Assembly (NCBI RefSeq): GCF_000766865.1
Contig: NZ_JNFA01000025.1
Coordinates: 62,001-126,000 of the forward strand
DNA from: Listeria booriae
GTDB lineage: Bacteria > Bacillota > Bacilli > Lactobacillales > Listeriaceae
DNA length: 64,000 nucleotides
Direction: 5' to 3'
In this document: positions 18,227 to 27,962 of the stretch, piece by piece
How the letters are laid out: each line of letters opens with the position of its first letter
Position numbering within the stretch: position 1 is the first letter of the stretch
The notes under the pieces: generated by a model
Seen by the model: the letters and a program-made list of their open reading frames with translations, nothing else
What the model was told of the DNA's origin: nothing
Databases searched by the model: none
Translations under genes and position numbers: made by a program

Positions 18227-19948
18227 ATGAAAGTTTTATTTCAACACTTAAAGAAATATAAGCTTCAAACCACGCTTTCCACACTGTTTATCGTCGTCAT
18301 GGTTATCTCACAATTATGGCAACCGAAATTATTACAACAAGTTCTGGAAGCAATTATTAAAGACGATATGGACGAAATCACAAACATTGGTATTTTACTA
18401 ATTATTATTGCAATTGTGGGTCTTATCGCCGGTATCCTAAACACTATCCTCTCTGCAAAAGTGGCACAAGGTGTAGGAGCCGACATTCGTGAAACTAGTT
18501 TCCGCAAAATTCAAACATTCTCCTTCAGCAATATTGAGAGACTTTCCACAGGGAACCTAGTTGTTCGTCAAACGAATGATATTACGCAAGTTCAAAACTT
18601 AGTGATGCTATCTTTACAGTCACTAACTCGAATTCCGATTATGTTTATTGGTAGTTTTATTTTAGCGATGTATACTTTACCAGAACTTTGGTGGATTATT
18701 ATCGTGCTTGTCGTGCTTGTTTTCCTCATCGTTTTCCTGATTTTCGGAAGAATGGGTAAACATTTCGGCAAAATTCAAACTTTCATCGACCGCGTGAATG
18801 CTATTGCGAAAGAAAACTTGGCGGGTATGCGCGTTGTGAAATCATTCGTTCAAGAAGACAATGAATTGCAACGTTTCACAAACACAAGTGATAAATTAAC
18901 ACACCATACAATCGTTGTTGGTCAACTTTTCTCCATTATGATTCCAGCATTTATGCTCGTTTCTAATATGGCAGTTGTTGCGGCGATTTATTTTGCTGGT
19001 GATTTAGTGAAGGATAATCCCGAAGTTATCGGGGCTATTGCTTCTTTCATGAACTACTTAATGCAAATTATGATGGCAATTATTATCGGTGGTATGCTGA
19101 TGATGATGGCTTCACGTGCGATGATTTCCCTTCAACGGATTGGTGAAGTGCTAGACACAGAACCAGACATCAAATACGACGAAAACGCGCAAGACAAAGA
19201 TTTAGTCGGCAGCGTAGAATTCCGCGATGTTAGCTTCCAATATGAAGGCGACGAAACAAAAGCACTAAAACACGTTTCCTTCCAAGCTCGCCCTGGTGAA
19301 ATGGTCGGTATTGTTGGCGCGACTGGGTCTGGTAAATCAACCCTAGCACAGCTCATCCCACGACTTTATGACCCAACAGAAGGCCAAGTACTTATCGGCG
19401 GCGAAGACTTGAAGAAAGTAAGCAAGCAAACACTTCGCAACACAGTGTCCCTTGTTTTACAACGTGCGATTCTATTCTCAGGCACAATCGCTGAGAACTT
19501 GCGCCACGGTAAAAAAGATGCTACCTCAGAAGATATGGAGAAAGCAACACGTATCGCCCAAGCGAAAGAATTCATCGAGCGTCAAGCCGATGTTTACGAC
19601 GCACCAATCGTAGAACGCGGAAACAACTTCTCCGGTGGGCAAAAACAACGCCTTTCCATCTCACGCGGTATCATTGGCGATCCAAAAATCTTGATTCTAG
19701 ACGATTCCACAAGTGCCTTAGACGCGCGCAGTGAGAAACTCGTGAAAGAAGCATTAAACAAAGAATTAAACGACACAACCACTTTCATCATCGCTCAGAA
19801 AATCTCTTCTGTTATCCACGCAGACAAAATCCTAGTACTCGATGCTGGGGAACTCGTTGGCGTTGGCTCACACAAAGAACTACTAGAAACAAGTGAGACT
19901 TACAGAGAAATCTATGACACACAAAAGGGAAAGGAGGTTGACGCGTAA
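18227..19948 (+). CDS. Heterodimeric ABC exporter subunit A
   Basis: 573 aa, starting at [12 protein letters not shown] behind a strong AAGGAGG site at 18214. Six-helix transmembrane domain (~1-310), then a nucleotide-binding domain with Walker [12 protein letters not shown]-loop [11 protein letters not shown], signature NFSGGQKQR, and Walker [13 protein letters not shown]. The residue after Walker B is Asp instead of the catalytic Glu, and the switch position reads FIIAQKIS rather than His, so this is the degenerate-site partner of a heterodimeric exporter. It overlaps the next gene at TAATG. The MdlAB/LmrCD-type pair is expected to pump drugs or lipophilic compounds. Confidence 0.9.
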   Translation: MKVLFQHLKKYKLQTTLSTLFIVVMVISQLWQPKLLQQVLEAIIKDDMDEITNIGILLIIIAIVGLIAGILNTILSAKVAQGVGADIRETSFRKIQTFSFSNIERLSTGNLVVRQTNDITQVQNLVMLSLQSLTRIPIMFIGSFILAMYTLPELWWIIIVLVVLVFLIVFLIFGRMGKHFGKIQTFIDRVNAIAKENLAGMRVVKSFVQEDNELQRFTNTSDKLTHHTIVVGQLFSIMIPAFMLVSNMAVVAAIYFAGDLVKDNPEVIGAIASFMNYLMQIMMAIIIGGMLMMMASRAMISLQRIGEVLDTEPDIKYDENAQDKDLVGSVEFRDVSFQYEGDETKALKHVSFQARPGEMVGIVGATGSGKSTLAQLIPRLYDPTEGQVLIGGEDLKKVSKQTLRNTVSLVLQRAILFSGTIAENLRHGKKDATSEDMEKATRIAQAKEFIERQADVYDAPIVERGNNFSGGQKQRLSISRGIIGDPKILILDDSTSALDARSEKLVKEALNKELNDTTTFIIAQKISSVIHADKILVLDAGELVGVGSHKELLETSETYREIYDTQKGKEVDA

Positions 19949-21720
19949 TGAACGAATTTAAACGTATCGTCCGCTTTTTCTGGCACTATTTAAAAGCTTA
20001 TAAATGGCAGATGACCGTCATTATTTTAGCAGTTATTGGTGCTACGTATTTACAAGTCAAGGCTCCTGAATATATCGGTAAAGCGATTCAAGAGTTGGCG
20101 AACTACGCGCAACGCCTCTTCACAACTGGTGTTGACGACAAGACCGACTTTGTTCATATTATCTGGATGCTGATTCTGTTCTACGTTTTACTAGCAGCAG
20201 CAACATTTATCCAAACCATCCTAATGGCCGGTGTTTCAGGTCGTGCTACAAACCGGATGCGTATTGGCCTTTTCCGCAAAATGGAGAAATTATCAATCCG
20301 TTTCTTCGATGGACATAAAGATGGCGAAATGCTAAGCCGTTTCACAAGTGACTTAGATAACATCTCGAACACGCTGAACCAAGCGCTTGTCCAAGTTTTA
20401 TCCAACGTGGCACTAATGATTGGTGTTATTATCATGATGTACCAACAAAACGTGAAGCTTGCGTCAGTAACGTTGATTTTGGCTCCTGTAGCTATTATCA
20501 TTGCTGCGTTAATCATTCGTAAAGCCCGTAAATACGTAGATATGCAACAAGATCGTCTTGGCGAACTAAACGGTTATATCGATGAGAAAATCTCTGGTCA
20601 AAAAATCGTTATCACAAACGGTCTAGAAGAAGAAACAATCGAAGGCTTTGTGAAACATAACAATATCGTGAAAGACGCTACCTTCAAAGGCCAAGTTTAC
20701 TCCGGTTTACTTTTCCCGATGATGCAAGGTATTTCCTTAGTCAACACAGCCGTTGTTATTTTCTTCGGTGGTTGGTTGGCGCTTGATGGTAGCATCGAAC
20801 GTACAGCAGCACTTGGCTTAATCGTTATGTTCGTTCAGTATTCACAACAATTCTATATGCCGCTTACACAAATCTCGTCTCAGTACAGCATGCTACAACT
20901 CGCAATCACTGGTGCGCGTCGTGTCAGCGAAATATTTGACGAAGAAGAAGAAGTCGAACGCGCGAACTTACAAGAAATCGACGGCGTTCACAAAAGCGTG
21001 AAACTGCAAAACATCGACTTTGCTTACACACCTGAAAAACCAGTCCTAAAAAATGTCTCCATTGACGTTGAAAAAGGTAAAATGGTTGCCCTCGTTGGCC
21101 CAACAGGTTCCGGTAAGACAACCGTCATGAACTTGCTAAACCGCTTTTACAACGTGGATAACGGCGCCATCCTGTTTGATGACATCGATATTCGTGATAT
21201 CAAACTCGCGTCCCTACGTCAACAAGTCGGTATCGTTCTTCAAGATTCCGTCCTGTTCTCCGGAACCATCCGCGATAATATCGTGTTCGGTAAACCAGAA
21301 GCAACAGACGCCGAAGTAACCGATGCCGCAAAACAAGCCAACATTCACGACTTCATCATGACGTTAGAAAACGGCTACGAAACAACAATTAGCGATGAGA
21401 ACAACATCTTCAGCGTTGGTCAAAAGCAATTGATTAGCATCGCGCGTACCATCATTACAAATCCGTCCCTTCTCATTCTCGATGAAGCGACAAGTAATGT
21501 AGATACCGTAACAGAAGCCCGTATCCAAAAAGCAATGGATAACGTCATTTCTGGACGCACAAGTTTCGTCATTGCCCACCGTCTGAAAACCATTCTTGAT
21601 GCCGACCACATCGTCGTTCTTCATCAAGGAGAAGTCATCGAACAAGGCACACACGAATCATTACTACAACAAAAAGGATTCTATTCCGAGCTGTATCATA
21701 ACCAGTTTGTGATGGAATAA
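19948..21720 (+). CDS. Heterodimeric ABC exporter subunit B
   Basis: 590 aa. N-terminal six-helix domain, then an NBD with Walker [12 protein letters not shown]-loop [10 protein letters not shown], a modified signature FSVGQKQL (SVGQ rather than SGGQ), Walker [13 protein letters not shown] with the catalytic Glu, and switch IAHRLKT with His. Its ATP site pairs with the degenerate motifs of the upstream subunit, giving one full and one weak site. The start codon overlaps the preceding stop, so the two are made in equal amounts. Probably a multidrug or lipid exporter of the MdlB/LmrD type. Confidence 0.9.
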   Translation: MNEFKRIVRFFWHYLKAYKWQMTVIILAVIGATYLQVKAPEYIGKAIQELANYAQRLFTTGVDDKTDFVHIIWMLILFYVLLAAATFIQTILMAGVSGRATNRMRIGLFRKMEKLSIRFFDGHKDGEMLSRFTSDLDNISNTLNQALVQVLSNVALMIGVIIMMYQQNVKLASVTLILAPVAIIIAALIIRKARKYVDMQQDRLGELNGYIDEKISGQKIVITNGLEEETIEGFVKHNNIVKDATFKGQVYSGLLFPMMQGISLVNTAVVIFFGGWLALDGSIERTAALGLIVMFVQYSQQFYMPLTQISSQYSMLQLAITGARRVSEIFDEEEEVERANLQEIDGVHKSVKLQNIDFAYTPEKPVLKNVSIDVEKGKMVALVGPTGSGKTTVMNLLNRFYNVDNGAILFDDIDIRDIKLASLRQQVGIVLQDSVLFSGTIRDNIVFGKPEATDAEVTDAAKQANIHDFIMTLENGYETTISDENNIFSVGQKQLISIARTIITNPSLLILDEATSNVDTVTEARIQKAMDNVISGRTSFVIAHRLKTILDADHIVVLHQGEVIEQGTHESLLQQKGFYSELYHNQFVME

Positions 21721-21726
21721 AGATAC

Positions 21727-21760
21727 GTACCTCGCTGATTTTTTGGCGAGGTACTTTTTT
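21727..21760 (+). terminator. Terminator of ABC exporter operon
   Basis: GTACCTCGC-loop-GCGAGGTAC followed by TTTTTT, seven bases after the stop codon. Confidence 0.85.
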
Positions 21761-21774
21761 CAAACTCAAGTTAT

Positions 21775-22773
21775 TTAAAAAAACAATTTACTCGCCGTAA
21801 TCGACAAAGCTAGCAACGCCACCGAGCCAATCGTTGCCGCTAGGAAAACACGACCACCGCGGCGAATAATCACTTGGAAATTCACGCTCATACCAAGCGC
21901 CGCCATCGCCATTCCTAAGCAAATATAAGCAACCGAAACCAAGCCATTCAAAAGCTCAGCTGGCATCGCAACAAACGTCCCGATTGCACTAGTCAACAGA
22001 AATCCGCCCATAAACCACGGGATTGGCAACTTACTTTTTTCGTCCGTCGTTGCTTTTGCTTTGCGTTGCGCGATAATCCCAACAATCACAGCCACTGGTG
22101 CCAAAAGAAGTACCCGCGACAGTTTCATAATAATCGAAGCATCAAGCGCCCGCGTTCCACCAGCACCTCCAGCCGCAACGGCGTGTGCAATTTCATGCAA
22201 CGAAGAACCCGTCATCACACCAAATTGCGTCGGCGTCATCCCAAGCACAGGCTTTAAACCGACCTCAATCAGCGTAAACACCGTACCCAAAATACAGACC
22301 ACAGCAACCGCCAACACCGCATCATCATTCTTCGCCTTCACTTGTGGCGACACACCCATCACTGCAGCGGCCCCACAAATCCCGCAACCACAAGCCGCCA
22401 TTAGTCCAAGCGAATCCTCGACTTTTAGCCATTTACAAAGAAAATATACCGTCACAATCGTAAAAGCCACAACCACAATCGCTAGTACAATCGTCTTTAT
22501 TCCCGAATCCGCCAGCGCCTCCAAGTTCAATCGGAACCCCAACAAAATAATCCCCAATCGCAAAAACTTATTCGAAATAAATCCCGTCCCCGGCTGCGCG
22601 CTCACAACAACAGTCCGACTTACTTGCACGAGCATCCCAAGAATCAGCGCAATCACAAGCGCGCCAATCAATTGCAAGCCCGGCAGTAACGCCAAATATT
22701 TCCCCGCAAGCGAACAAGCAAGCGTCACTAAAATCCCAATCCAAAAACCTGTTTCTTTCCATCTCATTTCCAA
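21775..22773 (-). CDS. yeiH: YeiH-family putative sulfate/sulfite exporter
   Basis: 332 aa, about ten helices. Family hallmarks seen: LIGALVIALILGMLV, FLRLGIILLGFRLNL, the glycine-rich AACGCGICGAAAVMGVSP and GSSLHEIAHAVAAGG. The start is probably TTG at 22773, about 11 bases after AGGAG; an ATG at 22767 is possible. It is divergent from a LysR gene, the common arrangement in which the regulator (YeiE/CysL-like) senses sulfite or related ligands. The transport substrate is inferred from the family only. Confidence 0.85.
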   Translation of the reverse strand: MEMRWKETGFWIGILVTLACSLAGKYLALLPGLQLIGALVIALILGMLVQVSRTVVVSAQPGTGFISNKFLRLGIILLGFRLNLEALADSGIKTIVLAIVVVAFTIVTVYFLCKWLKVEDSLGLMAACGCGICGAAAVMGVSPQVKAKNDDAVLAVAVVCILGTVFTLIEVGLKPVLGMTPTQFGVMTGSSLHEIAHAVAAGGAGGTRALDASIIMKLSRVLLLAPVAVIVGIIAQRKAKATTDEKSKLPIPWFMGGFLLTSAIGTFVAMPAELLNGLVSVAYICLGMAMAALGMSVNFQVIIRRGGRVFLAATIGSVALLALSITASKLFF

Positions 22774-22860
22774 ATTCCATTCAACTCCTAATCTTTCATG
22801 CTATAATAAAACCAAACGGGCAAAAATTCCCGATATGTATAAAAAAGGGGGCGAATCACA

Positions 22861-23679
22861 TTGTTCCACCTACTCCAAACATTTATGGCCGTCTACGAAG
22901 AACAAAATTTCACACATGCGGCCCAAAAACGCTTTATCTCACAGCCAACCGTATCACTACATATTCAAAAACTAGAAGAACTCACCAATACGACCTTATT
23001 TTTGCGAAACGGCCGGAATAAAGCCGTCCCAACAGAAAGCGCCGATCTGCTTTACGTCCGCGCGAAACAAATGGACTCCTTATGGGAAGCAAGCTTGAAC
23101 GACCTAGAACAACTGCGCGGTAAGACGCGAACAGCATACACCATTGGAGCCTCCCAAACCATCGGCGTTTATATGCTCCCTCAAGTCCTGCCACAACTCC
23201 ACGCCCATTTTCCAAATTATGATTTCATAGTCACCATCGCCAATTCAACCGCGATATTTCATAACGTCGAAACCCATGACTACCAAGTCGGCCTTGTCGA
23301 ATCCCCCATCATCGCGCCAACCGTGACCCGCGAAGTTTTTGCGTACGATTCATTAGTTTTAGCAGGCGATATGAAAAGCGAGCTCTGGCTGCTGCGCGAA
23401 ACTGGTTCCGGCATCCGAGCATACACCGATCAATTTTTCCAACAAGAAAACATTATCCCACAGCAAAAAATCGAAATTGCAAGCAACGAAGCCATTTTGC
23501 AACTACTCGAACAAGGCACCGGAAAAACATTGCTTTCCGACTTAAGCGTCCGCGATTTTCCTTACGAAACGCCGTCAACACCTATCACACGACCACTTTA
23601 CCAAATTAGCAATCACGCTTTTCCTACCGACGACGTCCAAATCAAGTTACTCGACCTCTTACAGCAAACGTTTCGCTAA
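22861..23679 (+). CDS. LysR-family regulator
   Basis: 272 aa, a little short for a LysR protein (usually ~300). Starts with TTG at 22861 behind GGGGG. The N-terminal HTH is typical (LLQTFMAVYEEQNFTHAAQKRFISQPTVSLHIQKLEEL), followed by the periplasmic-binding-like effector domain (YTIGASQTIGVYMLPQVLPQL, a CysL-like stretch, and GSGIRAYTDQFFQQ). The divergent yeiH-like gene 87 bases away is the likely target, and the short spacer would hold both operators. Resemblance to YeiE/CysL suggests a sulfur-compound ligand. Confidence 0.85.
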   Translation: MFHLLQTFMAVYEEQNFTHAAQKRFISQPTVSLHIQKLEELTNTTLFLRNGRNKAVPTESADLLYVRAKQMDSLWEASLNDLEQLRGKTRTAYTIGASQTIGVYMLPQVLPQLHAHFPNYDFIVTIANSTAIFHNVETHDYQVGLVESPIIAPTVTREVFAYDSLVLAGDMKSELWLLRETGSGIRAYTDQFFQQENIIPQQKIEIASNEAILQLLEQGTGKTLLSDLSVRDFPYETPSTPITRPLYQISNHAFPTDDVQIKLLDLLQQTFR

Positions 23680-23755
23680 CACATCTATAGCATACAAATA
23701 ATTCAGCAATAAGTAAAATAGATATTTTAAATACTTATTATTACAAAACATAATA

Positions 23756-23795
23756 AATAAGACGCGAAACCTGTGCTAAGATTTCGCGTCTTATT
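23756..23795. terminator. Bidirectional terminator
   Basis: AATAAGACGCGAAA...TTTCGCGTCTTATT hairpin between the LysR gene and the convergent small membrane genes. Confidence 0.85.
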
Positions 23796-23819
23796 TTAAA
23801 CTGTCTGATCTCAGCATCA

Positions 23820-24044
23820 TCACTCTTCCATCAACCACTTCATCCAAGACGGCATCGGCACACCAAAATCATCAAACAACATCATAACTGCCATCTGAAA
23901 TAACTCCAGCCCAATCACAAAACAAACTATCGCCAAAGGAAATCGCACCCATCTATTCCACCGTTTCCCATGATATAAATAATCCGCCAATCCCGCAAAC
24001 GTTAAAAACAAAATAACCAATACAATAAACTTCAAAACAAGCAT
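23820..24044 (-). CDS. Small membrane protein, unknown
   Basis: 74 aa with two hydrophobic segments (VLKFIVLVILFLTFAGLADYLY and FPLAIVCFVIGLELFQMAVMML) and an acidic, Trp-rich C-terminus (PSWMKWLMEE). It begins 3 bases after the stop of another small membrane gene, so the two form a unit. No family is recognised. Confidence 0.6.
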   Translation of the reverse strand: MLVLKFIVLVILFLTFAGLADYLYHGKRWNRWVRFPLAIVCFVIGLELFQMAVMMLFDDFGVPMPSWMKWLMEE

Positions 24045-24047
24045 ATC

Positions 24048-24239
24048 CTAGTCCCTCCGCTGCAATCGTTCCATTGGGAGTAAACGAAACGCATCCGTTC
24101 TCCCAAACTGCTGATAAATCTCTCGCTGCATTCTTTGCCCCTTCTTCACAATCTCCGCTTTTTTCACATACGTCATACAAGCCAGAACAACAAAAACCAG
24201 CCCCAAAACAATCAAACCCGCTGCAACCCATTTTCTCAC
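24048..24239 (-). CDS. Small membrane protein, unknown
   Basis: 63 aa: one N-terminal transmembrane segment (WVAAGLIVLGLVFVVLACMTYV) followed by a charged soluble tail (KKAEIVKKGQRMQREIYQQFGR). Followed after 3 bases by a second small membrane gene. Ribosome site AGGGAGAG upstream. Function unknown. Confidence 0.6.
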   Translation of the reverse strand: MRKWVAAGLIVLGLVFVVLACMTYVKKAEIVKKGQRMQREIYQQFGRTDAFRLLPMERLQRRD

Positions 24240-24824
24240 GTTCCAGCTCTCCCTTACTTTTTAATACTATACTACCACAAAAACATAGCCAAAAATCATA
24301 TCTTTCCTAAACGATGCAAATCACGTCTTAAACGCTGACTTCCAATATAATAACCAATAATTTCATAGTAAAAATACATGTATCTCCATTTAAACACATC
24401 TGTAACAAAATGTTCACAAATTACAGCCTATCATTGTGATTTTTATTATTTTTTTCTGAAATAAAGTAAGTAAAATTACGTTATAATTGGAGCCAGATAG
24501 TTGAAATCAGCGCATTATCATGAGTTATCAAACGCTTCACTATACATACATGTGTTATTGCTCTATAACCAAACAAAAAGGCACACACGAAATATTGTTA
24601 CAATTATAAAAATCAATAATCGTGTATACGTATTTCCGAAGCCTACAACTCATATAGTGAAGCTTATACCAATTATCCTTAATTTGTGGCATCTGTTTAT
24701 AGGAATAAAGAGAAGTTACATGCTCAATTGGACACAACTTTAATCAACGGAGCATACAGTCAATCCTTTTCCCAAAAAAACACTAAACATTCACAAAAAT
24801 ATACTTGCAGAAGGAGTTTTTCAA
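24240..24824. other. 585-base spacer, probable structured leader of the Ig-like secreted protein
   Basis: No gene supported. A TATAAT at 24482-24487 could start a ~330-base leader, though no good -35 is seen. An 11-bp perfect inverted repeat, GCTTCACTATA at 24534-24544 and TATAGTGAAGC at 24653-24663, could close a long stem, and ATGCTC / GAGCAT pair nearer the start codon. Confidence 0.4.
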
Positions 24825-25490
24825 TTGATTAACAAAAAAAGCACAAGCAAAGTAGCAAAAATCGCATTCGTAGGAGCTATCGCTTTATCCGTAGTAGCAC
24901 AACCATTAAGCTCTGTAGCACACGCAGCAACATTCTCAGGAAATAGCGTATCAGCAACATCTTATAAACTTGGTTCTCCATTAGTTGATGCAGTAGCACC
25001 AGGAAGTAAATATATAACAGGAACAGCAATGCCAGGCGCTATGATCCACGCTAAAATCAATAATAATTTCTATTCAGCATTCGTAGATAATAACGGCCAA
25101 TTCTCGCTCAAACTGCCAACACTGACAAACGTTACAAACGTAGAAATCAGCCAAACATTCGATTTCAAAACGTTCTCTGTATCAACTGTAGTTACAGTAT
25201 CACCTTACATTACACCATCTGTTACTCCACCAACTCCAAGCGAAAACCCTGGACTCGTAGCACCAACAGTTAACCCTGTATCAGCAGGCGACAAATACGT
25301 AACAGGAACTGCAACTCCAGGTTCTGTAGTACAAACTAAAATCAACGGTGCTTACAATACTGATTTCGTAGGTAAAGATGGCAAGTTCTCTATCAATATC
25401 CCATTCCTATATGCCAACACAATCATCGAAGTTTCTCAAACACTTGACTTCAAAACATTCTCAGCAGCAAGCATAGTAGTCGTAAAATAA
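24825..25490 (+). CDS. Secreted protein with two Ig-like repeats
   Basis: 221 aa from a TTG codon behind GAAGGAG. Signal peptide of about 34 residues (KIAFVGAIALSVVAQPLSSVAHAA). Two homologous ~75-aa modules follow (GSKYITGTAMPGAMIHAKINNNF... and GDKYVTGTATPGSVVQTKINGAY...), each ending VEISQTFDFKTFS or VSQTLDFKTFS, joined by a Pro-rich hinge (TPSVTPPTPSENPG). The modules resemble Big_6-like Ig domains in the 1700-aa protein. No wall anchor is visible, so it is probably released or bound non-covalently. Role unknown. Confidence 0.75.
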   Translation: MINKKSTSKVAKIAFVGAIALSVVAQPLSSVAHAATFSGNSVSATSYKLGSPLVDAVAPGSKYITGTAMPGAMIHAKINNNFYSAFVDNNGQFSLKLPTLTNVTNVEISQTFDFKTFSVSTVVTVSPYITPSVTPPTPSENPGLVAPTVNPVSAGDKYVTGTATPGSVVQTKINGAYNTDFVGKDGKFSINIPFLYANTIIEVSQTLDFKTFSAASIVVVK

Positions 25491-25514
25491 TAAAAACCGT
25501 AACTTTGTGTGCCT

Positions 25515-25557
25515 AAAAAACTACGCCAAAATCTCACATCAGATTTTGGCGCAGTTT
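25515..25557. terminator. Bidirectional terminator
   Basis: AACTACGCCAAAATCT...AGATTTTGGCGCAGTTT hairpin between convergent genes, with an A-run on the left serving the minus strand. Confidence 0.85.
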
Positions 25558-26952
25558 CTATTTTTGACTATTCAATTGTGAATGTCTTCTACCGTAAACA
25601 AAGTAAACCGCAATCCCAACAACAAACCAAATCGCGAATGAAATCCATGTAATCGCGGATAAGTTTAGAATCAAGTAAACACATAGTAAGAACGACAATG
25701 CCGGCACCACTGGATACAGCGGTGTTTTAAAGCCATCTTGCGGCAAATCTTTATTTTTACGTAAGAAGAAAATACCTAGTGATACCATCGAGAAAGCAAA
25801 TAGTGTCCCAATATTAATCAACTCAGCCAACTGCGCTAGCGGAACAACACCCGCAACCAAGCCCATCGTAATCGCAAAAATAAGTGTATTACGAACTGGC
25901 GTATTGCGTTTTCCTAATGTCGCAAAACTCTTCGGCAACAAGCCATCACGCCCCATCGCGAACAATAAACGTGTACCACCATAAGACATAACAAGAATAA
26001 CTGTTGTCATCCCCACAATCGCCCCAAGCGACAATAGACCTGCGAACCAATTTTGGCCAATAGCTTGTAGTGCAAACGCTACAGGAGCGCTAACGCCCGT
26101 CAAATCAGCGTAAGGAATAATCCCTGTCAAAACACCCGATAACAAAATATACAACAGCGTACAAATCGCTAGCGAAGAAATAATCCCGATTGGCATATTG
26201 CGTTGTGGATTCTTCACTTCCTCCGATGCCGTTGAAACAGCGTCAAAGCCGATATAAGCAAAGAATACCATCGAAGCCCCTGTTATAACCCCACTGAATC
26301 CAAATGGCAAGAACGGCGTCCAGTTGTCTGGTTTCACGTAGAATACCCCAACTATAATGAATAGCACAACAACTGCTACTTTTAGAAGCACCATCAAGTT
26401 GTTAACACGCGTCGATTCTTTAATACCTAAACATAATAGAACACCAATAACGATAATAATTAAGAATGCGAATAAATCAAAATAAGTGCCTTTGTCCGGA
26501 TTATACGATCCTGAAATAGCCTGCGGAATATGAAGACTAAACCCAGCGAGCAAGCTTTTCACATAAGCCGCCCAACCACTGGCAACTGCCGCAACAGCGA
26601 GCCCGTATTCTAGCAATAACGACCAGCCCAGTATCCACGCAATTCCTTCACCAAATACATGGTAACTATATGTATACGCACTACCTGCAATTGGCAATTT
26701 AGAAGCAAATTCCGAATAGCAAAGCGCCGCCAAACAACAAGCTAAACCTGCAATAATAAACGAAATGATAATCCCGGGTCCCGCAACCACCGACGCAATT
26801 TCACCTGGTAAAATAAAAATACCTGCACCAACAACCGCCCCAACACCAAGCATCGTCAAGTCAAAAGCGCCCAACGTTTTATTCAGATGTCGCGAACTGT
26901 CCGTTTCTAAGTGAAATTTCTTTTTTCTGAAAAATGAATTATTGTTTTCCAT
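25558..26952 (-). CDS. APC-family amino-acid permease
   Basis: 464 aa with about twelve helices. Starts at ATG 26952, behind GGAGGG. The first helix carries GVGAVVGAGIFILPG, the substrate-backbone motif of the APC cationic amino-acid transporter (CAT, YfnA-like) group, and FFAYIGFDAVSTASEEVKNPQRN is the family signature around helices 6-7. It most likely imports a basic or branched amino acid. It is a single-gene unit, convergent with the secreted Ig-like gene. Confidence 0.85.
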   Translation of the reverse strand: MENNNSFFRKKKFHLETDSSRHLNKTLGAFDLTMLGVGAVVGAGIFILPGEIASVVAGPGIIISFIIAGLACCLAALCYSEFASKLPIAGSAYTYSYHVFGEGIAWILGWSLLLEYGLAVAAVASGWAAYVKSLLAGFSLHIPQAISGSYNPDKGTYFDLFAFLIIIVIGVLLCLGIKESTRVNNLMVLLKVAVVVLFIIVGVFYVKPDNWTPFLPFGFSGVITGASMVFFAYIGFDAVSTASEEVKNPQRNMPIGIISSLAICTLLYILLSGVLTGIIPYADLTGVSAPVAFALQAIGQNWFAGLLSLGAIVGMTTVILVMSYGGTRLLFAMGRDGLLPKSFATLGKRNTPVRNTLIFAITMGLVAGVVPLAQLAELINIGTLFAFSMVSLGIFFLRKNKDLPQDGFKTPLYPVVPALSFLLCVYLILNLSAITWISFAIWFVVGIAVYFVYGRRHSQLNSQK

Positions 26953-27031
26953 CAAATCCCTCCAAATCTATAATACGAATTTTAGCATAATTTTCGGAAT
27001 ACTTCAACCGAGTTTCGCAAGAATTCTCCAA

Positions 27032-27601
27032 CTACTTGCGATTTTCTGCCATATACTGATAACCAAGCCTCCGAATCACTGCATTCTCATGCGTCACACT
27101 TTTGCGCAACAAGTCCGCAACCATTGGTCGATCCGCAAAAACCGCCAAATCCTTGAACGCCTTCCCAAGCGCGTCCTCATCCAGTAGCTCCATCTGCACC
27201 AACTGCTTCCACCGACTAAGCGCCAGTTGCAAATTCTCCTCCACATTTTCCTGCGCCCCAACATACGCAATTTCCTCACAATAAAACGAAATCCCGCCGT
27301 GCTCATAATCATGCACATAAAAATGAATATCCTCAATCTCTTCCGGTGAAATCTCGATATCTCCCAAATACTCAAAATGCATATCTAGTTTCAAACTACA
27401 AACCCCAATAAAACGCAGCGTCACATCATACGCCTTCCCATCTAACTCCTCCAAAAACACCGAAGTCAAACAAGCCTTCCTCTCATAATACGGCGGCAAC
27501 TCCAAATAGTCATGCGAAAAGCGCAACATTGTGTCGAAATACCGCACTTGCATCCCAGGAAGTTCTTCTTGCATCCGCTCCCAGTCACGCCAATGTTTCA
27601 T
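27032..27601 (-). CDS. Hypothetical protein, DUF4085-like
   Basis: 189 aa, start ATG 27601 with GAGG upstream. Soluble, acidic, with ELPGMQVRYFDTMLRFSHDYLELPPYYERKA and an HFYVHDYEHGGISFYCEEI centre; the C-terminus (ADLLRKSVTHENAVIRRLGYQYMAE) looks helical, HEAT-like. DUF4085 is a tentative memory match. It is the last gene of a three-gene minus-strand unit with a small membrane protein and another unknown protein. Confidence 0.6.
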   Translation of the reverse strand: MKHWRDWERMQEELPGMQVRYFDTMLRFSHDYLELPPYYERKACLTSVFLEELDGKAYDVTLRFIGVCSLKLDMHFEYLGDIEISPEEIEDIHFYVHDYEHGGISFYCEEIAYVGAQENVEENLQLALSRWKQLVQMELLDEDALGKAFKDLAVFADRPMVADLLRKSVTHENAVIRRLGYQYMAENRK

Positions 27602-27617
27602 CAAGCCTCTGCCTCCC

Positions 27618-27944
27618 TCATATCCATTTCACATACAACAAATTCGCGCCCAAATAAACCACCGCAAAACACGGAATCAAAATAATCGACGAAATATCCA
27701 CAACGAAATACAAGTACACCGCCAACACAAAACAAATAAACTGGCAAATCGCAACGCACTTCATCTTCCCTAGATTCACAGCCTCCTCATGATGCTCCCG
27801 CAAAAACGCCTTCGTCTTCTTCCAAAACACCACATCATCTATTTTCGCAGGCCTTCCTGTCACGCAAAAATAAACAACCATACTCAAATAATACAACACA
27901 AAAAGACCAATCAAGCCAATAAAAATAACCAATATCATATCCAT
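27618..27944 (-). CDS. Small membrane protein, unknown
   Basis: 108 aa with helices at both ends (MILVIFIGLIGLFVLYYLSMVVYF; CVAICQFICFVLAVYLYFVVDISSIILIPCFAVVYLGANLLY), about three membrane passes. GGGGG lies upstream of the ATG. It sits 16 bases before the DUF4085-like gene and 18 bases after the 345-aa gene. No recognised family. Confidence 0.65.
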   Translation of the reverse strand: MDMILVIFIGLIGLFVLYYLSMVVYFCVTGRPAKIDDVVFWKKTKAFLREHHEEAVNLGKMKCVAICQFICFVLAVYLYFVVDISSIILIPCFAVVYLGANLLYVKWI

Positions 27945-27962
27945 CTAAATCCCCCACTCCAC

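Noticed and set aside
22061-22975. 304-codon plus-strand frame opposite the yeiH-like gene
   Set aside because: Pro/Thr-rich mirror of a membrane protein; the minus strand encodes a complete YeiH protein.
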